A stretch of 64,000 nt of DNA, taken from the NCBI RefSeq assembly GCF_000473045.1, contig NZ_AXAY01000001.1, forward strand, positions 454,931-518,930, given 5' to 3'. The first letter of the stretch is position 1. Each line of letters opens with the position of its first letter. Below are positions 26,379 through 34,621 of the stretch, one piece after another. Below the pieces are notes generated by a model. The model was not told the DNA's origin. It ran no database searches and saw nothing but the letters and a program-made list of their open reading frames with translations. Both the position numbers and the translations under genes were made by a program. Origin of the DNA: Bradyrhizobium sp. WSM3983. GTDB taxonomy: Bacteria > Pseudomonadota > Alphaproteobacteria > Rhizobiales > Xanthobacteraceae.

Positions 26379-26744
26379 ATGTGGGAATTGACGAAATCGT
26401 TCCGCTTCGAGGCGGCGCATTCGCTGTCGGGAACGACCTTCGGTGCGGCGAGCGAAGAGATTCACGGCCACTCCTTCCGCGCCGAGGTGACGGTGCGCGG
26501 CACGCCGGACCCCACGACCGGCATGGTGGTCGATCTCGGCCTGCTTCAGCGCGCCATCGAGGACGTCCGGCTGACGCTGGACCACAAGTTCCTCAACAAG
26601 ATCGAGGCGCTGGGCACACCGACGCTGGAGAACCTCTCGCGCTTCGTCTGGGAGCGGCTCGCGCCTGTCGGCAAGCTCACCCGCGTCAGCATCCACCGCG
26701 ACAGTTGCAACGAGAGCTGCACCTATTACGGTCCGCAGGGGTAG
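26379..26744 (+). CDS. queD: 6-carboxytetrahydropterin synthase-like protein lacking the usual Cys
   Basis: 121-aa member of the 6-pyruvoyl/6-carboxy-tetrahydropterin synthase family, feeding QueE. Zinc ligands H14 (FEAAHSL), H29 and H31 (IHGHSF) are present, as is the ending SCNESCTYYGP. The catalytic Cys normally found four residues before HGH is Ser25 here (SEEIHGH). Either another Cys near the C-terminus substitutes or the enzyme uses a variant mechanism. Position directly after queE supports the queuosine assignment. A palindromic repeat follows immediately. Confidence 0.85.
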   Translation: MWELTKSFRFEAAHSLSGTTFGAASEEIHGHSFRAEVTVRGTPDPTTGMVVDLGLLQRAIEDVRLTLDHKFLNKIEALGTPTLENLSRFVWERLAPVGKLTRVSIHRDSCNESCTYYGPQG

Positions 26745-26749
26745 TCTTC

Positions 26750-26839
26750 GTAGGGTGGGCAAAGCGAAAGCGTGCCCACCAATCAGGACGACGGTGAAAA
26801 ATGGTGGGCACGGCGCAAGGGCGCCTTTGCCCACCCTAC
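26750..26839. repeat. Dispersed palindromic repeat, GTAGGGTGGGCAAAG family, copy 2
   Basis: Same element as at 3165-3256: begins GTAGGGTGGGCAAAGCG, has inner GTGCCCACCA / TGGTGGGCAC arms, and ends CTTTGCCCACCCTAC. The middle differs (ATCAGGACGACGGTGAAAA), so the arms are conserved and the centre is not. It starts 6 bp after the queD stop and ends 24 bp before hemF. Confidence 0.85.
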
Positions 26840-26863
26840 GGCCGTCCGCTTTGGGATTGAGAT

Positions 26864-27751
26864 ATGGACGCATCGACAATCGAAGACCGCAAGGCGCGTG
26901 CCCGCAGCTGGTTCGAGCATCTGCGCGACGATATCTGCGAAAACTTCGAGCGGCTCGAGGACGACGCGCCGCAAAGCCTCTATCCCGGCGAGGCCGGCCG
27001 CTTTGCGCGCACGCCCTGGCAGCGCACCGATCATAGTGGGGCTGCCGGCGGTGGCGGCGTGATGTCGATGATGTCGGGCCGGCTGTTCGAGAAGGTCGGC
27101 GTGCATTGCTCGACCGTGCACGGCGAGTTCGCGCCCGAGTTTCGCGCGCAGATTCCGGGCGCGGCCGAAGACCCGCGGTTCTGGGCCTCCGGCATCTCGC
27201 TGATCGCGCACCTGCGCAATCCGCACGTGCCGGCGGTGCACATGAACACGCGCTTCGTCGTCACCACCAAGGCGTGGTTCGGCGGCGGCGCCGATCTCAC
27301 GCCGGTGCTTGACCGCCGCCGCTCGCAGGAGGACGCGGATACCCTCGCCTTCCACGCCGCGATGAAGGAGGCCTGCGCCGGACCGAACGGCGTTGCCGAT
27401 TACGACAAGTACAAGAATTGGTGCGACGAGTATTTCTATCTGCCGCACCGGAAAGAGGCGCGCGGCGTCGGCGGCATCTTCTACGACTGGCATGACAGCG
27501 GCGACTGGGACGCCGACCTCGCCTTCACCCAGGACGTCGGCCGCGCGTTCCTGAAGATCTATCCCGAACTTGTCAGGCGCAATTTCGCGAGCGCCTGGAC
27601 CGCAGACGATCGCGAGGAGCAGTTGATCCGCCGCGGACGCTATGTCGAGTTCAACCTGCTCTACGACCGTGGCACCATCTTCGGGCTCAAGACCGGCGGC
27701 AACGTGGATTCGATCCTGTCGTCGCTGCCGCCGGAGGTGAAATGGCCATGA
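26864..27751 (+). CDS. hemF: Oxygen-dependent coproporphyrinogen III oxidase
   Basis: Heme-biosynthesis enzyme of 295 aa that decarboxylates coproporphyrinogen III using O2. Conserved regions include [19 protein letters not shown], the metal/substrate segment [33 protein letters not shown] and the dimer-face [16 protein letters not shown] with FGL KTGGN downstream. Length and both ends match the family. Its last 10 bases overlap the HAD gene, so the two are translationally linked. Confidence 0.97.
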   Translation: MDASTIEDRKARARSWFEHLRDDICENFERLEDDAPQSLYPGEAGRFARTPWQRTDHSGAAGGGGVMSMMSGRLFEKVGVHCSTVHGEFAPEFRAQIPGAAEDPRFWASGISLIAHLRNPHVPAVHMNTRFVVTTKAWFGGGADLTPVLDRRRSQEDADTLAFHAAMKEACAGPNGVADYDKYKNWCDEYFYLPHRKEARGVGGIFYDWHDSGDWDADLAFTQDVGRAFLKIYPELVRRNFASAWTADDREEQLIRRGRYVEFNLLYDRGTIFGLKTGGNVDSILSSLPPEVKWP

Positions 27752-28494
27752 TGACGATCAAGCAAGCAATGAGACCTCTCCCCCGCGCCATGCTGATCGA
27801 CATGGACGATACCATCCTGTCAGCCTATGGCCGGCCCGAGATCGCCTGGAACACGATCGCCGAAGAATTTGCCGAGGAGCTCGCGCCGCTGCCGCCGGCG
27901 CAAGTCGCCACGGCGGTGCTGGCTTATGCGCGGCAGTTCTGGTCGAACGCGGAAGCCGCATGGCGGATGAAGCTCGGCGAGGCGCGACGGCTCACGGTGC
28001 GCGGCGGCTTCGCGGCGCTCGCCGCCAACGGCCATCGTGCCCTCTCCGACGATCTCGCCGCTCGCCTTGCCGACCGCTTCACCACCTATCGCGAGGAAGC
28101 GATCTTCGTCTTTCCGGGCGCGCATGACGCGATCGACGCATTCAAGGCGCACGGCGTCAAGCTCGCGCTGGTCACCAACGGCGCCGCCGACATGCAGCGC
28201 GCCAAGGTCGAGCGCTTCGAGCTGACCCATCGCTTCGATCACATCCAGATCGAGGGCGAGCACGGTTTCGGCAAGCCCGAGCAGCGCGCCTATCTGCACG
28301 CGATGGAGGCGCTCGGCGTCACCGCCGAGGATACCTGGATGATCGGCGACAATCTGGAATGGGAAGTCGTGACGCCACAGCGCCTCGGCATCTATGCGAT
28401 CTGGATCGACGTGCATGGCGACGGCCTGCCCGAGGGCTCGACCGTCAAGCCCGACCGCATCATCCGCTCGCTGACCGAGCTGGTGCCGGGCTAA
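27742..28494 (+). CDS. HAD-superfamily phosphatase
   Basis: Phosphatase of 250 aa. Motif I is ID20-M-D22-DTI with the nucleophile Asp20 and acid Asp22. Motif II is LVTNGAA, motif III the GKPEQRAY lysine, and motif [13 protein letters not shown]. The C1 cap lies between about residues 30 and 110. The substrate is unknown; placement overlapping the end of hemF is probably just operonic. The start overlaps the hemF stop by 10 bp, and ATGs two and three codons later are alternatives. Confidence 0.9.
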   Translation: MAMMTIKQAMRPLPRAMLIDMDDTILSAYGRPEIAWNTIAEEFAEELAPLPPAQVATAVLAYARQFWSNAEAAWRMKLGEARRLTVRGGFAALAANGHRALSDDLAARLADRFTTYREEAIFVFPGAHDAIDAFKAHGVKLALVTNGAADMQRAKVERFELTHRFDHIQIEGEHGFGKPEQRAYLHAMEALGVTAEDTWMIGDNLEWEVVTPQRLGIYAIWIDVHGDGLPEGSTVKPDRIIRSLTELVPG

Positions 28495-28763
28495 ATCTCG
28501 AAAACAACCCCATGCACAGTAGGCGCCGCTGCAAATTCAAGGTCTTACGGATTTTGCGAAATCATTTGACCCGTCGGGCAAAACAGGCGCATGATGCCAT
28601 CGTCGGGATGCGTGCGATGGAAACGCTCCCGCGTGAGCCGCGTGGCGGCCTCGAGCGTTCTGCGCATCGACCGCACAGCCCATCTCCCCACTAGCCCGTG
28701 TTCGGCGTGTCACGACAAATTGCTAGCCTCGCATCCGGGTCGATCAACTCGAAGGACAAATCC
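28495..28763. other. Intergenic region between HAD and DUF2158 genes
   Basis: No convincing gene. It contains the stretch CATTTGACCCGTCGGGCAAA (28564-28583), which I believe recurs in Bradyrhizobium genomes as part of a dispersed element, but no second copy is present in this window. From here on the base composition becomes less GC-rich and more irregular. Confidence 0.3.
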
Positions 28764-28982
28764 ATGGAATTGAAAGCCGGCGATATCGTTATGCTGAAAT
28801 CGGGCGGCCAGCCGCTGACCGTCGCGGAGGTCAAGGGCGACGACGTGCTCTGCCTCTGGATGGGGATGGAAGGCGATCTCTTCCGCGAGACGCTGCCGCT
28901 CGCCACGCTCATCCAGGTGGAAGAAGAAGACCTCGAAGATGAGGACGACGAAGACGAGGAAGACGACGAGGACGACGAGTAG
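28764..28982 (+). CDS. DUF2158 (YodC-like) small protein with acidic tail
   Basis: 72-aa protein. The first 45 residues form the DUF2158 beta-rich module (LKAGDIVMLKSGGQPLTV, then DDVLCLWMG), a small SH3-like fold. The final 22 residues are almost all Asp and Glu. The start ATG 28764 gives MELKAGD, the usual family start. Function is unknown; the acidic tail suggests protein binding or nucleic-acid mimicry, which is speculation. Confidence 0.85.
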   Translation: MELKAGDIVMLKSGGQPLTVAEVKGDDVLCLWMGMEGDLFRETLPLATLIQVEEEDLEDEDDEDEEDDEDDE

Positions 28983-29156
28983 CCGCGTCTGAGATCGCAT
29001 CCGACTTCACCAGATCGGAGCGTCCGGCGCCGTGCGAGAGATGTCCGCTTCTCCGCCAATAACGGGCGCAATAGCGGGCATCGCTGGATATCGCAGAAGA
29101 GCCAAAGGACTGGGGGCATTGAGCACGTCGTCAGGCGGGCGCGAACATGCTCTGAT

Positions 29157-29264
29157 TTGCCTGTGAGCGATAATCTTCCTGATGATCCCGAGACGCTGAA
29201 GACGATGCTGCTTGCGGAGCGGCACGAGAGCGAGCGGCTGCGCCAGATCATCAAAGAGCTGCAA
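29157..29264 (+). pseudogene. IS66-family transposase remnant (TnpC N-terminus)
   Basis: About 36 codons beginning at TTG 29157 (PVSDNLPDDPETLKTMLLAE ... LRQIIKELQ) match my recollection of the N-terminal leucine-zipper region of IS66 TnpC. Similarity stops after KELQ, where the rest of the roughly 500-residue transposase should follow. No tnpA/tnpB or terminal inverted repeats are visible. It marks the left side of the accessory region. Confidence 0.65.
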
Positions 29265-29352
29265 TGCGCCTCATCCGGAAGGAACGTTGGATGTCGCGTC
29301 CGCATTGAGAGGCGTCGGCACTCGAGCCGGCACAGAATGAGGAGTCCCTTTC

Positions 29353-29655
29353 ATGAGGAAGATTTATCTAGGAGTGGCGATCAGCGGCGCATTGCTGGCG
29401 GTCGGTGCATTCGCGAACGCACAAGGAACTTCGACGGGTGGGTCGAGTGGTCACGATCTCAAGCAATGCTGGGACGTGGCCAACAAGGTAGTTCGCGACG
29501 TAAGTGGCGCCACTGCAACTGGACCGTCTGGAAATACGACTGTCGGCTCAACAACGCCGCCCGGGTCAAGCTCTAGTACTTCCCCCGCTGCTTCTTCCGG
29601 TACGAGTGCTAACGCCAATGCCTCCTCGCGCCCACCAGGAATGCCGGACTGCTAG
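29353..29655 (+). CDS. Small secreted Ser/Thr/Gly-rich protein
   Basis: 100-aa protein with a clear signal peptide (MRKIYLGVAISGALLAVGAF, cleaved near ANAQG). The mature part has one Cys (KQCWDVANKVV), then a low-complexity tract of Ser, Thr, Gly, Pro and Asn, ending PGMPDC. GAGGAG lies 11-16 nt before ATG 29353. A strong terminator follows at 29699. No function is recognised; similar low-complexity secreted proteins occur elsewhere in this region. Confidence 0.75.
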   Translation: MRKIYLGVAISGALLAVGAFANAQGTSTGGSSGHDLKQCWDVANKVVRDVSGATATGPSGNTTVGSTTPPGSSSSTSPAASSGTSANANASSRPPGMPDC

Positions 29656-29698
29656 CAAGCCGATCACAGGCCCGTTTTCAGTTGTAACTGTGGTACTC

Positions 29699-29723
29699 CC
29701 CCCGCTTCTCGGGGGCTTTTTTT
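29699..29723 (+). terminator. Rho-independent terminator
   Basis: CCCCCG-CTTCT-CGGGGG followed by CTTTTTTT on the plus strand, 44 nt after the stop of the small secreted protein. It isolates that gene from the PQQ dehydrogenase unit downstream. Confidence 0.92.
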
Positions 29724-30009
29724 GGCCGCGCCTCCGTGGCCGCCCAGCATGTCGATTTCAGTAAGTGCCGCTGACGTTCACTAGCTGCGCCGCGTTGCGC
29801 ATTCCGTTTGAAAAAGATGTGATCCCGCGTACTCTAGGATACTGGCGGTGCAACAGCAGCCAGTCCGGTAAGCGTAGCTCCTTGTGACAACCGAGCGCGG
29901 GCAATTTGCTGGCAGTCCTTGTGGTGACGAAGAGCGCCGCATATTGAACGGCGAAAGTCGTCGGAGGTGGCCAACTCAGTCGATTATAAAAAGGCGGGAG
30001 GAACTCTAC
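29724..30009. other. Upstream region of the PQQ dehydrogenase operon
   Basis: About 285 bp without a supported gene. It must contain the promoter of the dehydrogenase unit; I see no clear sigma-70 or sigma-54 pair. GGGAGGAAC directly before ATG 30010 is a strong ribosome-binding site. Confidence 0.35.
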
Positions 30010-31728
30010 ATGAAGAAGCAATGGCGCTATTCTTGTTTACCTGTTCTTGTTATCGGTGCGGCGCTCACAGCGTCGTCGGCGTTTGCGCAATCCGTGGACA
30101 CGGCGCGGATCGAAGCCGGCGGTCAGAACGATTGGCTGACCTATCATGGCTCATACAAGTCGTATCACTACAGCCCGCTAGCACAGATCAATCCCAGTAA
30201 TGTAAGCAACCTGGGTGTTGCCTGGATCCATATTCCCGGACGTTCGACGCGAGGGTTGCAATCGATGCCACTCGCGGCCGACGGCGTGCTCTACTACACC
30301 GGCTCCTATAGCCGCACCTTTGCGCTGAACGGCGCTACCGGGGAGGTGATCTGGTCCTACTTCCCTGAGCTCGACGAAGCCTTAATCGCGCGGCAGACGC
30401 ATTCCCCCTACAATCGCGGCGCCGCCATCGGGGAGGGAAAGGTCTACGTGGGAACGATGGATGGCCGTCTCATCGCGCTCGACATGAAGACCGGAAAGGT
30501 GATGTGGGACACCAAGCTGATCGATTCCCAGAAGCTGACCGTTGGGTTCACCGGCGCGCCGCTTTACGCCAAGGGCACAGTGGTAATCGGCGCGCAGGGC
30601 GGCGAATGGCCTGGGCGCGGGCCGATCTTCGGTGTTGATGCCGCGACCGGCAAGAAGAAATGGGAATTCCTGACAGTTGCCGGCACCGACGACGCCATGA
30701 AGACCTGGGGCAATGACTCGTGGCGCACCGGCGGCGGCGGCGGCTGGATGCCGGGCACTTACGACTCCGAGACCAATACAGTCCTGTGGGGCACTGCCAA
30801 CCCAGCGCCGCTCTACGACTGGTCGGGAGCCGATTACAAGACGCAGGGGGCACGTCCGGGAGACAATCTCTACACCACCTCGGTGATTGCGCTCGATATG
30901 GATACCGGCAAGCTGAAGTCCTTTCACCAGGAGCTGCCTCACGACGCCTGGGACTTCGATAGCGCAGTCGGCGAATTCGTGATGCTCGATCGGGATGGCC
31001 AGAAGTACATCGTCCATCCGAACAAGAGCGGATATATCTTCGTTTATGACCGCAGCCTTGGCGTCAAGAACGTCTGGCGGATCACGCAGAACAGCAATTT
31101 TGTCAAGGACATCGATCCCAAGACGGGCGAGCTAATCGGCCGTCGCGACTTCTCCGCCGGGAAGGTTTCCGAGCCGTTGTGCCCTCACATATCTGGCGGG
31201 GTGAGCTGGAACTCCGGATCGTACAACCCGAAGACGGGCCTCTATTACAAGCTCGGCCAAGAATGGTGCATGACGCTCGAAGTTCAGAAGACGACTCCGA
31301 TCGTTGCTCCTCAGGCCCAGCTCAACATCGGCGCCGACTTCAAGATCGCGCCGCCGCCCGGCGGTGAGATCTATGGCCATCTCGATGCGCGCGATCCCAT
31401 TACCGGCGCGAAAAAGTGGGAAGTCCGCTTCCCCGAGCCGCCGCTCGGGAGCGTGTTGTCGACCGGAGGCAATCTGGTGTTCGTGCCGGACTCGCGCGGC
31501 ACGGTTCATGCCTACGATGCCGATTCCGGTGCCGAATTGTGGAGCCACGGCGACGGCACCGGCCACCAAGGCGGCATCATCAGCTATGCCGTCAACGGCA
31601 AGCAGTACATCGCGGTCGTCGCCGGCTTCGGCGGCATGGCTTCGGATGACTACGCGCCGACCTTCGGTGGCGTCTACAAGAGCATGCCTCGCGACGACGG
31701 CGCCCTTGTCGTCTACAGTCTGAGATAG
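30010..31728 (+). CDS. PQQ-dependent alcohol dehydrogenase, lanthanide-type active site
   Basis: Periplasmic quinoprotein of 572 aa with a signal peptide (cleaved near SSAFA-QS) and an eight-bladed propeller, seen as repeated W-motif blades such as GATGEVIWSY, KTGKVMWDTK and ATGKKKWEF. The metal-site motif HDAW-D315-F-D317 has the second Asp two residues after the catalytic one, which in this family marks lanthanide rather than calcium dependence. The adjacent Cys-Cys disulfide that normally covers PQQ is absent; that position reads RQTHSPYNRGA. No heme domain is attached, so electrons probably pass to the cytochrome c encoded next. It resembles the ethanol/methanol family, but the substrate is unknown. 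Confidence 0.93.
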   Translation: MKKQWRYSCLPVLVIGAALTASSAFAQSVDTARIEAGGQNDWLTYHGSYKSYHYSPLAQINPSNVSNLGVAWIHIPGRSTRGLQSMPLAADGVLYYTGSYSRTFALNGATGEVIWSYFPELDEALIARQTHSPYNRGAAIGEGKVYVGTMDGRLIALDMKTGKVMWDTKLIDSQKLTVGFTGAPLYAKGTVVIGAQGGEWPGRGPIFGVDAATGKKKWEFLTVAGTDDAMKTWGNDSWRTGGGGGWMPGTYDSETNTVLWGTANPAPLYDWSGADYKTQGARPGDNLYTTSVIALDMDTGKLKSFHQELPHDAWDFDSAVGEFVMLDRDGQKYIVHPNKSGYIFVYDRSLGVKNVWRITQNSNFVKDIDPKTGELIGRRDFSAGKVSEPLCPHISGGVSWNSGSYNPKTGLYYKLGQEWCMTLEVQKTTPIVAPQAQLNIGADFKIAPPPGGEIYGHLDARDPITGAKKWEVRFPEPPLGSVLSTGGNLVFVPDSRGTVHAYDADSGAELWSHGDGTGHQGGIISYAVNGKQYIAVVAGFGGMASDDYAPTFGGVYKSMPRDDGALVVYSLR

Positions 31729-31743
31729 AACCTCGTGACGTTG

Positions 31744-31772
31744 GGAGGGAGCGGCGTTAGGCCGCTCCCTCC
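31744..31772 (+). terminator. 12-bp-stem hairpin between dehydrogenase and cytochrome c
   Basis: GGAGGGAGCGGC (31744-31755) and GCCGCTCCCTCC (31761-31772) form a perfect 12-bp stem with a 5-nt loop. No T-run follows. In such an operon it more likely stabilises the upstream dehydrogenase message or partly attenuates read-through than fully terminates. Confidence 0.6.
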
Positions 31773-31818
31773 ACCAGGAGCAGCTAATGAAACTCGGCGC
31801 GTAGGTAGGTTTAGCCGT

Positions 31819-32172
31819 ATGCGATTGGCTTGGAAGATCACGACGCTGTCGATGCCGGCACTTGCTGCGCTCCTTACGATTTCCACCTTGCCATCTCGCG
31901 GACAGCAATCGACTCCGCCCGCGCCGGAAAACGAACAAATCGATGTCGGGCAGTTGTTCGCGACGACTTGTGGCTGGTGTCACTCCGACGGTGGTCGCGC
32001 CGCCGGCAAGGGGCCGCAGCTCATGGACACCAAACGAGATGACGACTTCATCCGCAACCGCATCAAGCACGGCAAGGAAGGTGCGATGCCTGCCTTCGGA
32101 GCGACCTTCAGCGATGCGCAGATCGAGGAGATCATTAGATACATCCGCGCTCTGAAGCCACATGAAGGCTAG
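31819..32172 (+). CDS. Cytochrome c, XoxG-like electron acceptor
   Basis: 117-aa periplasmic c-type cytochrome with a signal peptide (about residues 1-33). Heme is bound by C51-G-W-C54-H55, and the axial Met is in EGAMPAFGATF. The helix ending (IEEIIRYIRALK) is usual for class I cytochromes. It follows the PQQ dehydrogenase and precedes a XoxJ-like protein, so it is the probable electron acceptor. ATG 31819 suits the signal peptide. A better ribosome-binding site (AGGAG) precedes an ATG at 31787 that opens only a 5-codon frame. Confidence 0.9.
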   Translation: MRLAWKITTLSMPALAALLTISTLPSRGQQSTPPAPENEQIDVGQLFATTCGWCHSDGGRAAGKGPQLMDTKRDDDFIRNRIKHGKEGAMPAFGATFSDAQIEEIIRYIRALKPHEG

Positions 32173-32199
32173 GCCACATTGATCTACACCCGAAATTCC

Positions 32200-32967
32200 A
32201 TGAAGACATATCTCCCCCTCGTGGTCAGCGCCCTGCTGGGACTGACCGATGTGGCGCAGCCCCGTTCTCTCGATGCGATCCGCGGCTCCGGCGTGCTCGG
32301 ACTATGCGCCCACCCCAACTCACTGCCTTTCGCCAACAAAGCGGGTGACCCTCCGGGGTTTCAGATCGAGTTGGGCAACGCGTTCGCACGCGAGCTTGGT
32401 GTCTCGCTCCGGCTTGACTGGATCATCACTCAATATCAGATGCGCAGCGCGGGCTGTGACATCGTGCTCGACATCATCGCCGATCGAGAGGCGCAGGCCG
32501 AGACCAACCTCAGGATATCGAAGCCGTATTACCGCACGGGCGTTGCGCTGGCGGTTCCCCAGGGAAGCCGACTGACCTCATTTAAAAGCCTCGACGAACA
32601 CTCGAAAGTTGGCGTCTTGGTCGGATCAATGGCCGCCATGACCCTTGGTCAGCGCCACGTGCCGACGTCGACCTTCGGTTTTGAGATCGACAGCCTAGAG
32701 GCTCTCGCCAATCATGAGATCGACGCGGCAGCGGTCACCCCGACCGCCGCCAGCTATTTCAATTTGACGCATCCAGACAAGGCGGTTCGCATCCTCGAAC
32801 TCGACGAGACCGAGGCGGACCTCAACTGGAATGTTGCTGTTGGCATGGTGCGCCCGGATGACCTGTTGCGCGAAGCCATCAACGGAGCTCTGGACAGGTT
32901 GCGAACCGACGGTACGATTAATCGGATATATGAGCGCTACGGTGTCGCCTTACAGGCGCCAAGGTAG
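32200..32967 (+). CDS. Periplasmic substrate-binding-like protein, XoxJ/MxaJ type
   Basis: 255-aa exported protein of the solute-binding type 3 fold found with quinoprotein dehydrogenases. The segments LGLCAHPNSLPFANKAGDPPG and YYRTGVALAVPQGS, and the C-terminal INGALDRLRTDGTINRIYERYG, are typical. In methanol dehydrogenase clusters such proteins (MxaJ/XoxJ) are thought to help activate the enzyme. ATG 32200 fits the signal peptide MKTYLPLVVSALLG; a TTG at 32179 is in frame. No transporter genes are adjacent, supporting an accessory role for the dehydrogenase. Confidence 0.85.
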   Translation: MKTYLPLVVSALLGLTDVAQPRSLDAIRGSGVLGLCAHPNSLPFANKAGDPPGFQIELGNAFARELGVSLRLDWIITQYQMRSAGCDIVLDIIADREAQAETNLRISKPYYRTGVALAVPQGSRLTSFKSLDEHSKVGVLVGSMAAMTLGQRHVPTSTFGFEIDSLEALANHEIDAAAVTPTAASYFNLTHPDKAVRILELDETEADLNWNVAVGMVRPDDLLREAINGALDRLRTDGTINRIYERYGVALQAPR

Positions 32968-33055
32968 GTCAGTGTGCCGGTGCAACCCAGCAGGCGCCAT
33001 GTTTTAGGACGCATCGCGGCTGGGGCGATGATGAGAATCGATCCGGCCCGATCGA

Positions 33056-33238
33056 GGGCAGCGGAAGATCGGTCTGCAGCTCTGTACGGCCCGTGACCTG
33101 CTGAAGTCCGATTTTGAGGGCACCCTGAGGAGAGTTGCCGTTCTCGGCTACCGCGAGGTGGAGTTTGCCGGCATTCTCGGCAATGACGTCAGTGTATTGG
33201 AGGATGGTCGACGCATCAAGTCATGCTGCCCGGGATGA
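33056..33238 (+). pseudogene. Sugar phosphate isomerase/epimerase N-terminal fragment
   Basis: An open stretch encodes KIGLQLCTARDLLKSDFEGT and then RRVAVLGYREVEFAGILG, the first strand-helix-strand of the xylose-isomerase-like TIM barrel family. No start codon with a signal sequence is visible, and similarity ends about 33185, after which the frame runs into unrelated sequence and stops at 33238. It is a remnant only; the other 200 or more residues are missing. Confidence 0.65.
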
Positions 33239-33578
33239 AACAGCGGACACGAGGATGGCCATCGATGTAGTGCTTCCAGACCATCGTCCGTCCGGCGAGA
33301 TTGGGTTGCTTGATGAGAGCGCCGTCTGGCACGAGCACCCATTCGTCGTCGATGCGAACGCGATATTGCCCGTGATCGGACTTCCAATTCGGTTCGGAGA
33401 CCACGTAGGCGTCAGAATCCTCACAGCACTTCCCGAATTCGCTCTGCAGACTCTCGAACCAGGGCTTCAGCGGGGAATTCGCATAGCGCCCGTCGTCTCG
33501 CGCAAGCGTCGCGGTCGTGAACAGCTGCAGTAGACAGATCGGAATCGCCATCTGATTCATCGTTCTCATAGCCAGCAT
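33216..33578 (-). CDS. Small secreted protein of unknown function
   Basis: 120-aa protein with a signal peptide (about 1-26, TATLA-RD). The mature part DGRYANSPLKPWFESLQSEF, with CCEDSDAYVV, the strand YRVRIDDEWVLVPDGALI and the ending RCFIPGSMT, belongs to a family I recognise as a common uncharacterised Bradyrhizobium secreted protein. Cys pairs suggest a disulfide-bonded periplasmic fold. GAGG is well spaced before ATG 33578. It is 13 bp downstream of the next secreted-protein gene, so the two form an operon. Confidence 0.82.
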   Translation of the reverse strand: MLAMRTMNQMAIPICLLQLFTTATLARDDGRYANSPLKPWFESLQSEFGKCCEDSDAYVVSEPNWKSDHGQYRVRIDDEWVLVPDGALIKQPNLAGRTMVWKHYIDGHPRVRCFIPGSMT

Positions 33579-33591
33579 TTCTTCGCCTCGG

Positions 33592-34371
33592 TCATCTTGG
33601 AAAGTCAGTTTCGATCAGCGCCGCTGGCGTCATGGGCAAGGAGCGCACAAAGACGAAGCGGGAGGCCACCGGTATTTCCGCATCGGCGCGACCATCCTGG
33701 CCGATGAGAATGAGACCCGCTCCCCCATTTGCCACGGTCAGGATGACTTCTTCATCTGTCCATGTCCGGATCGGCTTCATGCCGATGATGAGAAACTCAC
33801 CGACGGGCTGGTCCAGATATTGAAGTCTAAGCTGCGGAGCGATTTCGGGCGGTGCAAGCCCAAAGCCCAGTTGCTGCGCGAGTTCGTAGATTTGCCGCAA
33901 CGACACGGTCTCACCTTTGAAGCCCAGGTCGGCCGCCGACACTGTCAGAAGTTCCACCGCCGTCCTCGTGCCGCCGACGGTAAAGGCCGGTCGAGCAAGA
34001 GCCGCCGCAGCCGAGTCGCCGACGCCGCAACCGATCGCACTTAGCGCGGTGAGAAGAGCAAACGAATCTGGGAACGTGCCGATGGTGATCGTTTTCCATC
34101 TGGCAACGTCCGAAACAGACGTTACTGGACCCATGCGTCCTGGGACAACGGGCGTCGCCTTGAGCATCAACTGCCTCTGCAACACATCACGCGCTGAACA
34201 TTGAGCGTGAGCGGGGTTCGCAGATGCGAGAACGCATACGACACAGAGCAAGAGCGACGCGGCCGCGGCCTCCAAACCTATCGACCGATGTGAATTCGCG
34301 GCGATCCCCTGCCCGGCGAGGTCATCGGTCTCGCAGCACGTAGCGCTCGTCAGCTCAACAATCCGTCTCAT
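33592..34371 (-). CDS. Secreted hypothetical protein
   Basis: 259-aa protein. A long N-terminus leads to a hydrophobic signal region (about residues 35-56, AAAASLLLCVVCVLASANPA, cleaved at AHAQ). The mature part contains SARDVLQRQLMLKATP and strands such as TITIGTFPDSFALLTAL, with conserved-looking Cys at GCGVGD. A near-perfect ribosome-binding site GGGAGG precedes ATG 34371 by 5 nt, supporting the unusually long leader. No domain is recognised. It is upstream of and probably co-transcribed with the small secreted protein at 33216-33578. Confidence 0.75.
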   Translation of the reverse strand: MRRIVELTSATCCETDDLAGQGIAANSHRSIGLEAAAASLLLCVVCVLASANPAHAQCSARDVLQRQLMLKATPVVPGRMGPVTSVSDVARWKTITIGTFPDSFALLTALSAIGCGVGDSAAAALARPAFTVGGTRTAVELLTVSAADLGFKGETVSLRQIYELAQQLGFGLAPPEIAPQLRLQYLDQPVGEFLIIGMKPIRTWTDEEVILTVANGGAGLILIGQDGRADAEIPVASRFVFVRSLPMTPAALIETDFPR

Positions 34372-34621
34372 GATGACCTCCCTCGTGACCCGAGATCGGC
34401 AAGCAGTGCATACCGTTCAGCCGCGCACGAGGATGCCCTGAGGTCATGGGAAGCGCTTTACAAGCCGCTTCCATTCTTCTTACAGTTTGCTTACATCGCA
34501 GCTGATAGGGGCTAAAAGCCGCTTAAACCCGTCCACTTTTTCGAGGGAAGACACTCTGAAGTGATACCTAACGGGCAAGAGAGGAAACGACGTTCACAGA
34601 CTTGGAAACACCTGGGGACAT

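Noticed and set aside
28564..28583. Possible stand-alone regulatory motif CATTTGACCCGTCGGGCAAA
   Set aside because: It contains TTGAC, but the partner half-site does not fit FixK/FNR or a sigma-70 promoter; treated as part of a dispersed sequence.
29000..29156. Possible IS66 tnpB end upstream of the tnpC remnant
   Set aside because: I tried several frames and none gave a recognisable TnpB ending, so only the TnpC fragment is reported.
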